Source of the DNA: Oegoconia quadripuncta
Taxonomy: Eukaryota; Arthropoda; Insecta; Lepidoptera; Autostichidae
Assembly: GCA_949316235.1 (NCBI GenBank)
Contig: OX438758.1
Location: 19,370,694 to 19,434,693 of the forward strand
Reading direction: 5' to 3'
Length of the DNA stretch: 64,000 nt
Position 1 is the first letter of the stretch, and each line of letters opens with the position of its first letter. This document shows positions 54,150 to 64,000 of this stretch, one piece after another. Position numbers and translations under genes: made by a program. The notes beneath the pieces are model-generated. The model saw only the letters and a program-made list of their open reading frames with translations, had not been told where the DNA came from and made no database searches.

Positions 54150-55651
54150 CTTTCTTCACGGATAGTTGGCTGATTTGATTGGAATCTATCTATCGCCAAT
54201 GTTACTGTTTAGAGCAATGACTTCATATTACTAAAATGAAAGGGCGACAGTTAATGTTTATTACTAGAAAACCCAAATGAAATCTAAGTAGCCAATGGCT
54301 CAAGAAACTAGAAATAGCGAAATAAGCTAACCAATCTCGCATAAATCAAAGAATGAAGATTACTACATGTATTAATATCAATACGATTTAAAGTAAAGAC
54401 CACACTGCAACAAATCTTCATGCAAAAACTAGACCTATTTGCGTACCAAACAAATACTAAGAAATGTATCGTGAGAAAGGTTCACACGAAAGAATGCGAG
54501 TCTAATACAGTTTCACGATTTCCATAAACAGCGATTTCCAGGAAGATTTTAGAGCCTACACACACGAACAGTTTTCTATCGAAATTCCTTTACAAATCAT
54601 TTTTGTAAAGGAAGTGAAATTAGGTCAGTTGGACCAATAAGTCCCAATAATGTGAAAGGAATATTACTCCATACAGTATGAATAAAAAAAACATTGTCGA
54701 TTTTTTAGAATGTGTATGTCAATTAGCCGCGCATTCTATTGACAAATTATTATAAATACAAAGGTTAAATTGACGTTTTATTTTTATATAGATATATCTA
54801 TCTATCTACTTGGTCTAGAATGTTATACTCAACAATAATTTTAAAGGTAGATAGTAGATACCATGTACTTAGAAACAAATGCATTTTTGTACTTGACTTC
54901 TCTTCTTGCCATGCTTTCTAAAATACTGTAGCCCTTATGTTTTTCATCTATACTGTAACTACGTCCTCTTGATGACCACTATCCATGTCATTTGTAGCAT
55001 GTAGGTATACTTTGGGGATTGCATGGAGAGATCAACTGTCTTTCACTACAGCGTTAATATTTTTGCCACTATTGGCATCAAAATAAAAAGCACGAGTTTG
55101 TTTGTGTAGGCACTTACGCACACCCACGGCTGTCAGTGTCAGCTAACATTCAAATGACTATGGGTTTCCTATCACGTGCGAAGATGACTTTATTTTGATA
55201 TTGCACGTCGGTTGTTTATCGCCCATTGTCTTTTTGTCCACACCGCTACGTGTCTTGGCGTCCGTGCCGTCTGATGCTATAGGTATCGCTTTCATAGCTA
55301 GAGTTTAGAATATAGCCTGGACTTTTTTGGACAGGAGAAGTGTTTGATGGAAAGTGACGACGTAGTTGAAGACTACGTACACGATTCCAGATATTTACTT
55401 ATAGGATTCACATAGGGGGATGCCAAGATTGCAACCTCGATGCCGGTAGGGAGTTGAATACCTCAGCACTTCGTAATATTCACGAAGAAAGGAGAAGCTA
55501 ATCGGAATTGTCGGTGTGTTTATTTTAATTACTCATCGCGACAATGTCCTTTTTTTTAGAAGTAGGTTAAGAACTTCGCCGATGAACGAATATACTATTA
55601 GGTACCAGTCTATATCTGAGGCCAAAAATATGGTTACATGACTTGGTCACT
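54150..55651. other. No gene seen
   Basis: 55350-55500 (GATGGAAAGTGACGACGTAG, GGTAGGGAGTTGAATACCTC) is an old repeat related to 25255-25400. A small hairpin TTCCTTTACAAA...TTTGTAAAGGAA lies near 54586-54613. Confidence 0.4.
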
Positions 55652-55710
55652 GCGAAAAAGCCGCGGTTTGGAATCCCTATAACTAGGATTCGAAACCGCG
55701 GCTTTTTCGC
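55652..55710. repeat. 59-bp hairpin with a 25-bp stem
   Basis: GCGAAAAAGCCGCGGTTT at 55652 pairs with AAACCGCGGCTTTTTCGC at 55693-55710; a further AATCC/GGATT extends it past one mismatch. The loop is about 10 bases. Possibly a tiny palindromic MITE core or foldback. Confidence 0.85.
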
Positions 55711-57274
55711 ATTTTCGAAATTTCGCATTTCGAATTTAGAAAACGAACCAAGAAGTCGTTTTCTGCCTCTCATTATGCAGATTCTTACATAAAAACGATT
55801 ATACAAAAGTTGCCATCATGAAATTGGTGCTGGAATTCTTTGAATCCTTCTAAATGCATCTGGCAACATTGAGCGGCGGCTATATCATATTAATACTTGT
55901 ACTTTGACTAATGTGCTCACTTAATATTCGGGAGAGGTATCACACGCCGTGAAAGCTGTGTTTTGAATTACTATCACTTATAATGTTTCCAGCTTATATT
56001 TCGGTGGCGCCGTCCCAATTTTATCATTCATATCATAACACAATACACTTAAATAGTTGTTTTTTGTTTTTGGTTGTGTAAGATGCTTTTATTGCATTCA
56101 TTGTTCTTTTAAATGGTTCTTTATACCTATCGTCATCATAATATCATAATTTACGATTTAAAATAAGGATAATAAAGAGGTCGCGAGTCTAACGCCTCAA
56201 TATACCTCTATCTTGCTATCACTTTCATATCGATGACATTGCGTTATTGCGTCAAGAGTTTGAGTATACGAACGTATTAATAAACTATCTCAAGATTGAG
56301 ATAAGCTTAAGTTGACGCTTGCGAAACTATGTATTTAAACAGAATGAAAAGAAAAGTATTTAGAGGACAGTCGAACTCTAGAGATCGTAATAATAAGAAA
56401 TTGACAGCCAGTGTCTATGTTTTAATTGCAATTGTAGATTTAATACATCTAATTGGTACATCTGGTTTAGGTTCCAAGTTGGAAGCTTAGGGGATAGCTG
56501 GAAATCAGTGTTTTGCTCAATGAGTAATCTAATACACTGAGCTATGACCCATTTGTACTGCTGCAGCACACACATGCGTTAGTGTTACAATATTATGTTA
56601 ATGTTGTGAATGTGTTACCTTTTCTGTGTATCAATATGTATAAGCTAAATGTATGTGTGTGACTGTGGAAACAAATAAAGGCTTTATCTATCTATCTATT
56701 TAATGATAGACGTCTTTGATGCTCAAATAAAGGCAAAACATTTACAATTTACAACATTGTAACATTTACAATAACTATTCTACCAAATGGTGTTACAATA
56801 AGAAATATTTTAAAAACATGGACAAAAACAAAGCTCGGTTTGTGATTTAATAGTAGAAATGTTTAAAATGATGTAGAAATGTTTAAAATGATATACAACA
56901 TTTGCAAACGACCCCATTAACTCACCAAGCTACTGCCAAAGTTCTTTCTCAAGGTGACGTGTGTGAACGACATTAAAAAAAACCCGAAACAAACATTTTA
57001 GTTTCTGGAAACTGGCAAAGTTGGTTGCGTGTAAACTGTCCTGCGGTGGGATGTTGGTTTCTCGTTTTGTTTTAGATCGGGGGAATCGATAATGAGACAC
57101 CTTGGAAATGTTAAGGTCATTGGTTGGTACTCAAATAAAAGAGCAATTTGAAAAAAAAATAAAAACCCGGACTGCGTAAAGACGAAGTTAAAAGATGATA
57201 AGATAAAATAGAAAATTAGTACATTCGGCTTGAAATAGGCACGATTCAATATCTATGGACTTGGCGTGGAGTCT
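55711..57274. other. No gene seen; LINE tail near 56600-56699
   Basis: 56600-56699 contains GTGTGACTGTGGAAACAAAT, AAAGGC and then TTTATCTATCTATCTATTTA, which looks like a plus-strand LINE 3' end with a (TATC)n terminus. The rest is AT-rich. Confidence 0.45.
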
Positions 57275-57545
57275 CAAATAAATAAATATCCTTACATACA
57301 GCGCCATCTAGTTCCACAGTAAGCAACTATAGGCTTGTGTTGTGGATACCAGATGGCTGATATATTACATAAATACATTTTTGATTTTTTTTTTGTAAAT
57401 AAATACTTATTATAAATGAAAACAACCATAACTCGGGTACACATGTCCGTATTCATCACACAAACATATGCCCCTAGCGGGATTCGAACCCGCAACCTTT
57501 TGGTATAGTGGTCAGAGTTGCTAACCACTACACCAAACAGGTCGT
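57275..57545 (-). mobile_element. S2 SINE, full length long form
   Basis: Tail inverse with GCGCCATCTAGTTCCACAGT, the AT-rich spacer, ATAACTCGGGTACACATGTC, box B inverse (CGGGATTCGAACCCGC) and head ending CCAAACAGGTCGTC. About 270 bp. A short GTATAGTGGTCAGAGTTGCT stretch is an extra in the head. Confidence 0.92.
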
Positions 57546-57772
57546 CAAAGATTCATGCAATCAAAATGTTAGCTATTTGGCTTCATATTTAGTTATTTTG
57601 AAGGTCACTGACATTACGGTCATCAAGATAGGTTGGGGCGATAAAATGTACTTTGTTGTAGGGATACTCGTTGGACGACAATTTACTTCTGCATCACTCA
57701 TTTAATGTTAAGTGAGATTGGGATCAAGCAGCATGTTACGATAAAAAAATAAGTTTGCAAACTTGTTAAATA

Positions 57773-58335
57773 TAAAATCAAAATCAAAAATGCTTTATTT
57801 TGTAGGTACACAGGGATACACTTAAAATAGTCAGATTTTACATTTTTTTAAAGCAACTGCTTGTTCAAAAGGCAATTTTCCCCTGGGAAGAACAAGCAAG
57901 AAACTCGAGAGGTTGCTCTTTAAAAAAAAAAGGTTTTTATATTACAAAATTATAAATTATTTTTTTATATTATAATATTTCATTAATAATTGTGAAATAG
58001 TCTGGTCATGCGAACGGGCTGTTTATGTCCATGAATGTTTATCATCTAAATAATCTGATATTGTATAATATGCTTTCTTAATAAGTTTCTGCTTTATAGT
58101 ATCTTTAAATTTATTGAAAGGAAGATTTTGTATGTCAACAGGAACCTTATTAAAAAAGCGTATACATAACCCTTTGAATGAATTACTGACTTTGCGGAGG
58201 CGACTTATGTGACCTGCAAGTTTATCTTTATTTCTTGTATTGACATCATGTTTATCACTATTTTTCCTAAATGATGCTATATTTTTTTGACATATATTAG
58301 ATTTTCAAAAATGTACTGCGACGAAAAGGTTAGAA
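57773..58335 (-). mobile_element. LINE-A copy, 5'-truncated
   Basis: Tail inverse ATCAAAATCAAAAATGC, the 3' UTR signature, and reversed codons from ISDYLDDKHSWT-like through CIRFFNKVPVDIQNLPFNKF to NSDKHDVNTRNKDKLAGHIS. It is very close to 49221-50300 and is truncated near 58335. Confidence 0.9.
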
Positions 58336-58618
58336 CTAAACATTCATAATATCCATATAAATACGAAATACAAATCGTTCCGCAATGATAATACCCATGT
58401 CATAATTTATCCACAGGAAACAAAAAAAAAATTTAAACCGCAAAACAAATCCACTTCATATCTCTCCCGCGGGACCAACCAGGACGTCCCCATTTCCTCA
58501 TCTCTAACCAGGAACACATGAACAACAAAAGTAGACATTCCCAATTTTTTCACTATTATATCAATTAGACAACGTTGTACACGTTCCGCCCTTCGTGTTA
58601 GCGGTGCGGTGGTGGCAA
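58336..58618. other. No feature seen
   Basis: AT-rich with a GC-richer patch from 58460. Nothing recognised. Confidence 0.4.
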
Positions 58619-58721
58619 TTAGAGCTCCGATGGCGCCCCCGGGAGCGCGTCCGGATGTTTGAGATGCTTGAGCTCCATCTCTGGTATGCGGCCCTGGTAA
58701 TTATTGGAGAACGCCCAATTG
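58619..58721 (-). CDS. Candidate terminal exon with YQGRIP (copy 2)
   Basis: In reverse, an acceptor (CACCAAAAG) at 58722 is followed by one base and 33 codons: NWAFSNNYQGRIPEMELKHL, then KHPDALPGAPSEL and TAA at 58621-58619. It is GC-richer than its flanks, protein-like in composition and phase 1. I do not recognise the gene. The shared YQGRIP codons 4.5 kb away on the same strand suggest alternative 3' exons or an exon duplication. Confidence 0.35.
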
Positions 58722-59006
58722 CTTTTGGTGACTAATTCTAAAGGGATCGTGTGATTTACTGTCGTTTATTTCTGTGTCACTCGTAAATATTTCCCATACG
58801 CACAAATTACAAAGATTAGAGCAAAAAAAAATATATACGGGATATCGAAGAATTCTTAAAAATTTGTATTTGAAGTATTAGGGGCAGTAACATTCTCATT
58901 CTAGCAGGTATATATCCCAATAAGATATTCGACGTGTGTCTTTATTAAAACATATCTATTAGTTATAGAGTCACGTTCAAAAATAATTTAAGAATTAAAC
59001 AGACTT
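58722..59006. other. No feature seen
   Basis: AT-rich. If 58619-58721 is an exon, this would be its upstream intron. Confidence 0.35.
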
Positions 59007-59045
59007 TTTTTTTATGCGTAACGAGTTGGTACTTGATCTTACGAC
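59007..59045 (-). mobile_element. S1 SINE 3' tail fragment
   Basis: TTTTTTTTTATGCGTAACGA and GTTGGTACTTGATCTT, the inverse of the S1 end only. Confidence 0.7.
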
Positions 59046-59408
59046 ACCTTGCACTTCAAAATCGATCAAGCCGTGTAGGCTACCAGGAGGTAACATTAGG
59101 TACTACGGTGTAGGTTACTTTCATCTATATCGACCGACTCGAGACAGAAAGACACAGAATTCCTTCACATTTTACCTATCAAGTATAAAATTTTTAAAAA
59201 AAGAAACCATAATAAAAGACCAGTGCAAAATGAGTCGAATCAAGATAAGCGGCCAACAAACCAGTGAAGGGATATCTATCGATAGATCAAGCCCTGCGCA
59301 GCTTATCGAGTCCGCATCTGGCGCCAAAATTCCTGCACCCGCTGACATTGGTGGCAGCCAGTGTTGCCTGTTTATCGGTATTCTTTACAATTCGAAGATT
59401 TTTACACT
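59046..59408. other. No feature seen
   Basis: Part of a 147-codon plus-strand frame (59014-59457) that begins in the S1 tail and ends in a MITE remnant, so not a gene. The middle (SIDRSSPAQLIESASGAKIP) is protein-like but unrecognised. Confidence 0.3.
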
Positions 59409-59535
59409 TTGTCTGCGTAGTTTAATGATTATAGCTACTGTTCATGTTGACCAATGAGAAGACGCGAATTTGTAAAATGAAAGCGAGATAGTCAATCATA
59501 TGTTAGAACGAAAATCATAGTTATAGGTAACATAA
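59409..59535. mobile_element. Degraded small MITE (copy 3)
   Basis: Keeps GTTGACCAATGAGAAG and CAATCATATGTTAGAACG from the element at 2231 and 8597. The inverted arms are eroded. Confidence 0.5.
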
Positions 59536-59865
59536 AGATTGCAAAGAATTTTCAACAGTATTTTCATCAATGCAGCCAAAAATCTGTGACCAACTCATCT
59601 TCCGCCCACGAAAAGTAATGCAAATCGTGTCATGATATATGGTTTGCGTAGACTATATATTCTAGTTATGCTCATGTCCAGCAGAGCAGCGAACTTTTTT
59701 TTCTAATATAAACAGTTACTTGAAAGTCAAAACCAAAAATTCGTTATTTTGTACACAGGGTAGACATAAAATAGTCAGATTTTACATTTTTCAAAAAACA
59801 ATTTTCGCCTGAGAAGAACAAGCAACAAACTCGAGAGGTTGCTCTTTTAAAACCAGGTTTTTATA

Positions 59866-60293
59866 CAATGTGTCCCGGAGAGAAGTGACCAGCGGGCGTA
59901 GTTTGAAAATTTATACAAAATTATCGATAAATCATTTAAATTTAGAGACCTAACTGCTTTTGTTTTTTAAAAATTGTTAATCCTTTTTTTTTAATAGACA
60001 TGTCTGACCTTCTGCACTATTTTAGTCATAATTTCTTTGTTTTTACGTCTTTCCCAATTCTTTTTTTTTTAATTCAGTGCTGTTATTATTATTCATCAAA
60101 TTAAGTTATGAAAATTATCCCAAAACAAATAAATAATTTATTAAAAAAGAAATAAACTTAAAATTCGACCAACAAAACTGTATTTCTTTAAGTTTAAAAA
60201 TAAAAAAACGAAAAATGTCCCTATAACATTATGTTTTTTTTTAATTATTATGATACTACATGATATTCTCTAAAATATCCTCGAACAATGTTT
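59866..60293. repeat. Left terminal inverted repeat
   Basis: About 428 bp, from CAATGTGTCCC to the phrase CTCGAACAATG near 60290. It mirrors 61871-62298. It also includes the likely 3' untranslated side of the transposase transcript. Confidence 0.88.
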
Positions 60294-60527
60294 TTAGTTA
60301 TTTCAAATAAATGTGAACGTACGAGACATTGAAATTGACCTTTTATGCTCCAGTAACTAGATAGAGATAAGTTTAAAAAAATGAAAGTAATGTTTTAAGC
60401 AGTTTATTTGCACATTTAAGTGTTTTGTTATTACAATGAATCATTTTGATTTTAACATGATAGTTTAATAATAAATAAAAGATACTTAATTTGTTAAAAT
60501 GGTTGTTTATTAAGAAAAATCAGGTAA

Positions 60528-61610
60528 TTAATTAATTATGTTTTCAAAATGACCGCCGTCAGCGGTTATGCAGGCCAGGGCCCTAAATGACATCCTTAGT
60601 GTAGTTCGCCTTATTTCTGCATGATTCTGCGCTATTTCTGCGGCAGCAGCATCGATTCTCTGTTTCAGCTGGTCTCTTGAAATTATTGGCACAGCATAAA
60701 CTTTTTGCTTCATGTAGCCCCAGAAATAATAATCAAGAGGCGTCAAGTCTGGTGACCTCGGGGGCCATGCTACTGGACCGCCTCTGCCAATCCATCTTGG
60801 ATAATTTTCATTGATGAATTCACGTACCGATTGTGCATAATGTGCCGGGGCTCCATCTAATTGAAAGTACATGTGACGTCTCGTCAGCAAAGGGACGTCC
60901 TCTAATAATTGTGGGAGATCATTGCGTAAAAAATTCAGCATGACCTCTTGCGTAAGTCTTCTTGGCAATTCAAATGGGCCAATAATTAAATCATCAATAA
61001 TTCCAGCCCACATGTTTACAGAAAACTCGTATTGAAACGAGGTCTCCCTCACTGCATATGGATTTTCAGCGGCCCATATGTGCAAATTTCGGTGGTTGGT
61101 TATTCCGGCCCTGGTGAAAGTAGCCTCGTCGGTCCATAAAACGCGCTTTATAAAGTCAGGATTAAGCCTGTGTTGACGTAATATCCATGTACAAAATACC
61201 AACCTCGGTATACTGTCACCATCTCTTAAGTTTTGAGCGCGTCGATAATGGTAGGGGTGACGTCCCTCTTTCTTCAATACGCGCCAGACGCGCATTCTTG
61301 TTATCCCCAGCCTGATAGCAATTCTGCGAATGCTTATCGTTGGATCAGCTGTTACTAAACGTAACACCTGCTCGTCGATGTCCATACGAACAGCAGGAGC
61401 AGGTTGTACGGGTTCATTTCGTCTGCGACGTAAACCCATTTCACTCATTTGGCGATGTACTGCGATAAACGAGCGATATCCAAGTACGACCCGGTTGGGA
61501 TATCGTCTTCTGTACTCCGCAACGGCAGCTCGTGCGTTCCCGTCACAAAAACCATACACAAAATGCATAACAGCCACATGAGAAGGTTGTAAATTTGCAA
61601 GTCTAGACAT
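60528..61610 (-). CDS. Mariner-like transposase, intact 360 residues
   Basis: Cut-and-paste transposase that would bind the element ends and move it into TA sites in the nucleus. An N-terminal helix region (about 10-55: VMHFVYGFCDGNARAAVAEY) resembles the helix-turn-helix domain listed as DUF4817. A second helix-turn-helix lies near 92-112 (ISIRRIAIRLGITRMRVWRV). Catalytic carboxylates are D161 (VLWTDEATF), D252 (FQLDGAPAHY) and D288 in RSPDLTPLDYYFWGYM, with 35 residues between the last two (mariner normally 34; D293 is the alternative). GRGGPVAWPPRSPDLTPLD is a group signature. No frameshift or stop. The ATG at 61610 is the first in frame, next to the right repeat. GC content exceeds the flanks. 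Activity is inferred only. Confidence 0.92.
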   Translation of the reverse strand: MSRLANLQPSHVAVMHFVYGFCDGNARAAVAEYRRRYPNRVVLGYRSFIAVHRQMSEMGLRRRRNEPVQPAPAVRMDIDEQVLRLVTADPTISIRRIAIRLGITRMRVWRVLKKEGRHPYHYRRAQNLRDGDSIPRLVFCTWILRQHRLNPDFIKRVLWTDEATFTRAGITNHRNLHIWAAENPYAVRETSFQYEFSVNMWAGIIDDLIIGPFELPRRLTQEVMLNFLRNDLPQLLEDVPLLTRRHMYFQLDGAPAHYAQSVREFINENYPRWIGRGGPVAWPPRSPDLTPLDYYFWGYMKQKVYAVPIISRDQLKQRIDAAAAEIAQNHAEIRRTTLRMSFRALACITADGGHFENIIN

Positions 61611-61870
61611 TTTAAAACAAAGTCACAAATTTAAACAGTAGTCCTCGAAACTCGGAAGCGCACCAATTGAATTCAAAGACGTAGCGTCACGGACACAAGG
61701 AACGATCGACTAACTAATAATAAGCAAATTGGAGCCGGTCTGAGAAAGGTGGCGGGGGGCGGGAGGACAGGAGCTATACGATAACAGCTAGTAATTTTTT
61801 ACCTGCTCTATCCTTATTTGAAGGTCACAATTCAACACATTGTACTTTGGCACACGTTTGAAATTGATAG
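61611..61870 (-). promoter_or_regulatory. Presumed 5' region of the transposase gene
   Basis: Between the start codon and the right inverted repeat. It has a GC/G-rich patch (GGCGGGGGGCGGGAGG, 61751-61766). No defined TATA box. Promoter role is inferred from position. Confidence 0.35.
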
Positions 61871-62298
61871 AAACATTGTTCTAGGATATTTTAGAGAATA
61901 TCATGTAGTATCATAATAATTAAAAAAAAACATGATGTTATAGGGACATTTTTCGTTTTTTTAATTTTAAACTTAAAAAAATACAGTTTTGTTGGTCGAA
62001 TTTTAAGTTTATTTCTTTTTTAATAAATTATTTATTTGTTTTGGGATAATTTTCATAACCTAATTTGATTAATAATAATAACAGCACTGAATTAAAAAAA
62101 AAAGAATTGGGACACACGTAAAAACAAAGAAATTATGACTAAAATAGTGCAGGAGGTCATACATGTCTATTAAAAAAAAAGGATTAACAATTTTTAAAAA
62201 ACAAAAGCAGTTAGGTCTCTAAATTTAAATGATTTATCGATAATTTTGTACAAATTTTCAAACTACGCCCGCTGGTCACTTCTCTCCGGGACACATTG
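61871..62298. repeat. Right terminal inverted repeat
   Basis: Mirror of 59866-60293, ending GGGACACATTG at 62298 before TA. Confidence 0.88.
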
Positions 62299-62450
62299 TA
62301 TAACAAAAAAGCACAATAACATTTCAGTATTAATTGTGAATTAGCTTGGCATACCAACGAGCTGGTTATGTCCAGGGATGATTATCATCTAAATAGTCTG
62401 ATATTTTATAATATGCTTTCTTAATAGGTTTCTCTTTTATAGTACGAGTA

Positions 62451-63651
62451 GGTATCTTTATTATGCATATGTATTTTATCGTTCTTATTACAAAATACAC
62501 CGATTTTAGAACGCATGTAGGTATGCTAGCAACACTGACAATTGGCGTTAGCACTAAATTAGATAGCCAGAAGGCAATGTAAAAAGGTCCTTATAGTTGG
62601 AACTAGCGCTGGATAGCTATAAAAGTGTTCAGCCGGGCTGTGGTAAAACTAAGGAATTTATATACTTTGAGTAAAGCTCAGTTAATTTATACGCCATAAT
62701 TAAATTAGAAAGGTTTCACTGAAGCAAGAATAACGGTCTTAAAATTAAAAAGAGGGTTCCTGTTAGTAAAAGATTATTCGTCGGGTGGAAGATCGCAGGA
62801 GGTCGCTAGGTGTAGGCCATTTATAATCCAGGGCTCTGGAAATCTACGGGGCGGGCCTATGTTCAGCTATGGACGTGCTCTTCATGATGAAGTCCAGATT
62901 TGTTTTCGGATACTGTATGTGAATAAAAAAAAGGAGAACATATTCACTAAAAGTGTAGTTTTTGCGGTTGATCCAGGCGGGATACTCGACTTTGACTGAC
63001 TTTGACCCGAATATAAATCTCATAACATTCTAATCAATGGCATACATATGGAAACGTTGAATTGCATCTTGTAATATCATCGAGTCTGAAAACTGTACTA
63101 GAAACAATGGGCAAGACCACTGAGATCAAAACTGTCAAAGCGAGGAAACGCTAAACAACCCATGTTTCCTTCCTAGCCAGATTCAAAACAAACGGACACA
63201 TGAAAACAATCTCTATCACAGGTATAAATAAAAATCGGACTTGAGACCGCAAGCCAACCTGTATATGATATGTGGCTTACACATAAAAACTGCAAAACAC
63301 CACCATAAGCCAATCTCAACATACAACACAAGATACAAAATATCTACTAGGAGTCAATAAATCGGAAAGTATGATAGCTCGCGTCAGTTATTCCGGGAGC
63401 TGTCACAGTGACGTAACGATATGTTTATTTATGACGTCCGCGGCCCTCGTCACCGATGACGTGAGAACTGATAGAAGATATGACATCCTAGTACTTTTTC
63501 CCGGTTAAAAAAATATTACTCCCTGTTATCTGTTAAATTTGACGGATGCATCATGTGCATCCGGGGGTAATAGATGGACCTACATATGAATATGCAAAAG
63601 GTATAAGTAAGATGTTTGCTATTTAGTACATTTAGTAATATAAAAAAAAAA
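62451..63651. other. No gene seen
   Basis: Mixed sequence with a small palindrome (GATGCATCATGTGCATC, 63544-63560) and a CpG-richer patch at 63405-63470. No repeat family recognised. Confidence 0.4.
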
Positions 63652-63846
63652 TCACAAATAAAAAACTAGCCCCAAGTCCCTGGTTGGTGGAATGGTACCC
63701 AGAAGGCTGGCCGCGTTGCCTCGCTGTATAGCAAGGCTGATTCTTTGACCAAAGTATTGGCCAGCCCTCCGATCGTGGGATACATCAACCACACGCTCAG
63801 ATAACTTGTTTATAAATATTGTACAAATGTTATTAAAGCGTTCCAT
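63652..63846 (-). pseudogene. Unidentified coding-like fragment
   Basis: A 64-codon reverse frame: FNNICTIFINKLSERVVDVS, RRAGQYFGQRISLAIQRGNA and ASLLGTIPPTRDLGLVFYL before a stop. Protein-like. The RISLAIQRGNAASLLGT phrase feels like a recurrent lepidopteran mobile-element protein end, but I cannot name it. Both sides are AT-rich non-coding. Confidence 0.4.
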
Positions 63847-64000
63847 GTATATTCTTCATACCTATTACATGTATACAGCAAAACTCTTCATTGTATACCT
63901 ATCGCGTTATTAAAAACTATCATCGGCTCTTAAACCTTTCCACACCTAACTACACTAAAACTGCCTACTGTAACACAGTGAAAACTAGTACAGTTGGCAG

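Larger units (their letters stand above)
59866..62298 (-). mobile_element. Mariner-like DNA transposon with long inverted repeats, apparently intact
   Basis: Ends CAATGTGTCCCGGAGAGAAG and its exact inverse; TA at 59864-59865 and 62299-62300. Inverted repeats extend from 59866 to about 60293 and from about 61871 to 62298 (some 428 bp), well conserved throughout with differences mainly in T/A runs. In between lies one intact transposase gene. Usual mariners have ends of about 30 bp, so these long repeats are unusual for the superfamily. Confidence 0.93.
59727..62450 (-). mobile_element. LINE-A copy split by a mariner-like transposon
   Basis: 59727-59865 is the 3' UTR part (CCTGAGAAGAACAAGCAACA) and 62299-62450 the adjoining part, with reversed ISDYLDDNHPWT-like codons at 62366-62410. 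Joining them across one TA gives the LINE-A phrase TTTTTATATAACAAAA. No long ORF left. Confidence 0.88.

Noticed and set aside
59014..59457. 147-codon plus-strand frame
   Set aside because: It begins in an S1 tail and ends in a MITE remnant, with no recognisable domain; most likely chance.
61330..61581. 83-codon plus-strand frame inside the transposase
   Set aside because: Antisense shadow of the GC-richer transposase coding region.
1..64000. Bacterial defence, operon or phage-like system
   Set aside because: No operonic gene clusters, ribosome-binding sites or phage genes; composition and repeat types are those of an insect genome.

Overview
The window looks like non-coding (intergenic or long-intron) chromosome of an insect, most probably a moth or butterfly. 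This is inference: the DNA is AT-rich, has no operons or dense genes, and is packed with transposon debris of types common in Lepidoptera. These include tRNA-derived SINEs, LINE 3' ends closing in short microsatellite-like tails, RTE-type LINE tails, Helitron-like ends with CTAG at the 3' terminus, hAT and mariner-type miniature elements, and a full mariner-like transposon. I see no convincing multi-exon host gene, no structural RNA gene and no CRISPR array. Host-gene candidates are weak: a GC-rich promoter-like block with a splice donor near 3.0-3.3 kb, a possible terminal exon at 5374-5535, and two possible minus-strand terminal exons at 54051-54149 and 58619-58721 that share the peptide YQGRIP.

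Repeat names used here are local. S1 is a tRNA-headed SINE of about 330 bp (head with CCTCCGTGGCTCAATG and GGTTCGATCCC, tail ending GTTGTGCATAAAA). S2 is a second tRNA-headed SINE of about 245-270 bp (head with TTGGTGTAGTGG and GGTTCGAATCCCGC). S3 is a third tRNA-like repeat. M1 is a miniature element of about 420 bp with TA target duplications and ends TTGGGTCTTTACC / GGTAAGGACCTAA. LINE-A is a family of 5'-truncated jockey/CR1-like non-LTR elements whose reverse transcriptase C-terminus ends near ISDYLDDKxxWT.

Layout: 0-12 kb holds M1, a C-rich miniature element with a Helitron-like insert, many S1 and S2 copies (one nested pair with a foldback) and LINE tails. 12-15 kb holds RTE scraps on either side of a 694-bp, almost perfect hairpin with 318/319-bp arms. 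15-31 kb holds Helitron-like ends, small MITEs, a LINE interrupted by a retroposon, a hAT miniature element with a perfect 8-bp duplication, and old repeats. 31-39 kb holds an S1-in-S2 nest, M1, LINE-A and a 120-bp tandem array inside S3. 39-44 kb holds a LINE-A copy followed by two inverted mariner-related elements flanking M1, then an RTE tail and another mariner-type miniature element. 47-52 kb is a three-level nest: M1 split by a 4.7-kb DNA transposon with a 4-bp duplication, itself split by a LINE-A copy. 52-59 kb is mostly featureless. 59.7-62.5 kb is a LINE-A copy split by a 2.4-kb mariner-like transposon that carries an uninterrupted 360-residue transposase and unusually long terminal inverted repeats.

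The recognisable genes are therefore transposon genes: reverse transcriptases for LINE copying (all truncated), one intact cut-and-paste transposase at 60528-61610, and one decayed transposase of a different type at about 48.3-51.9 kb. The mariner-related miniature elements have similar ends (CA-rich start followed by GTCCC, TA duplication). They could be moved by enzymes of the 60.5-kb type, but this is inference.
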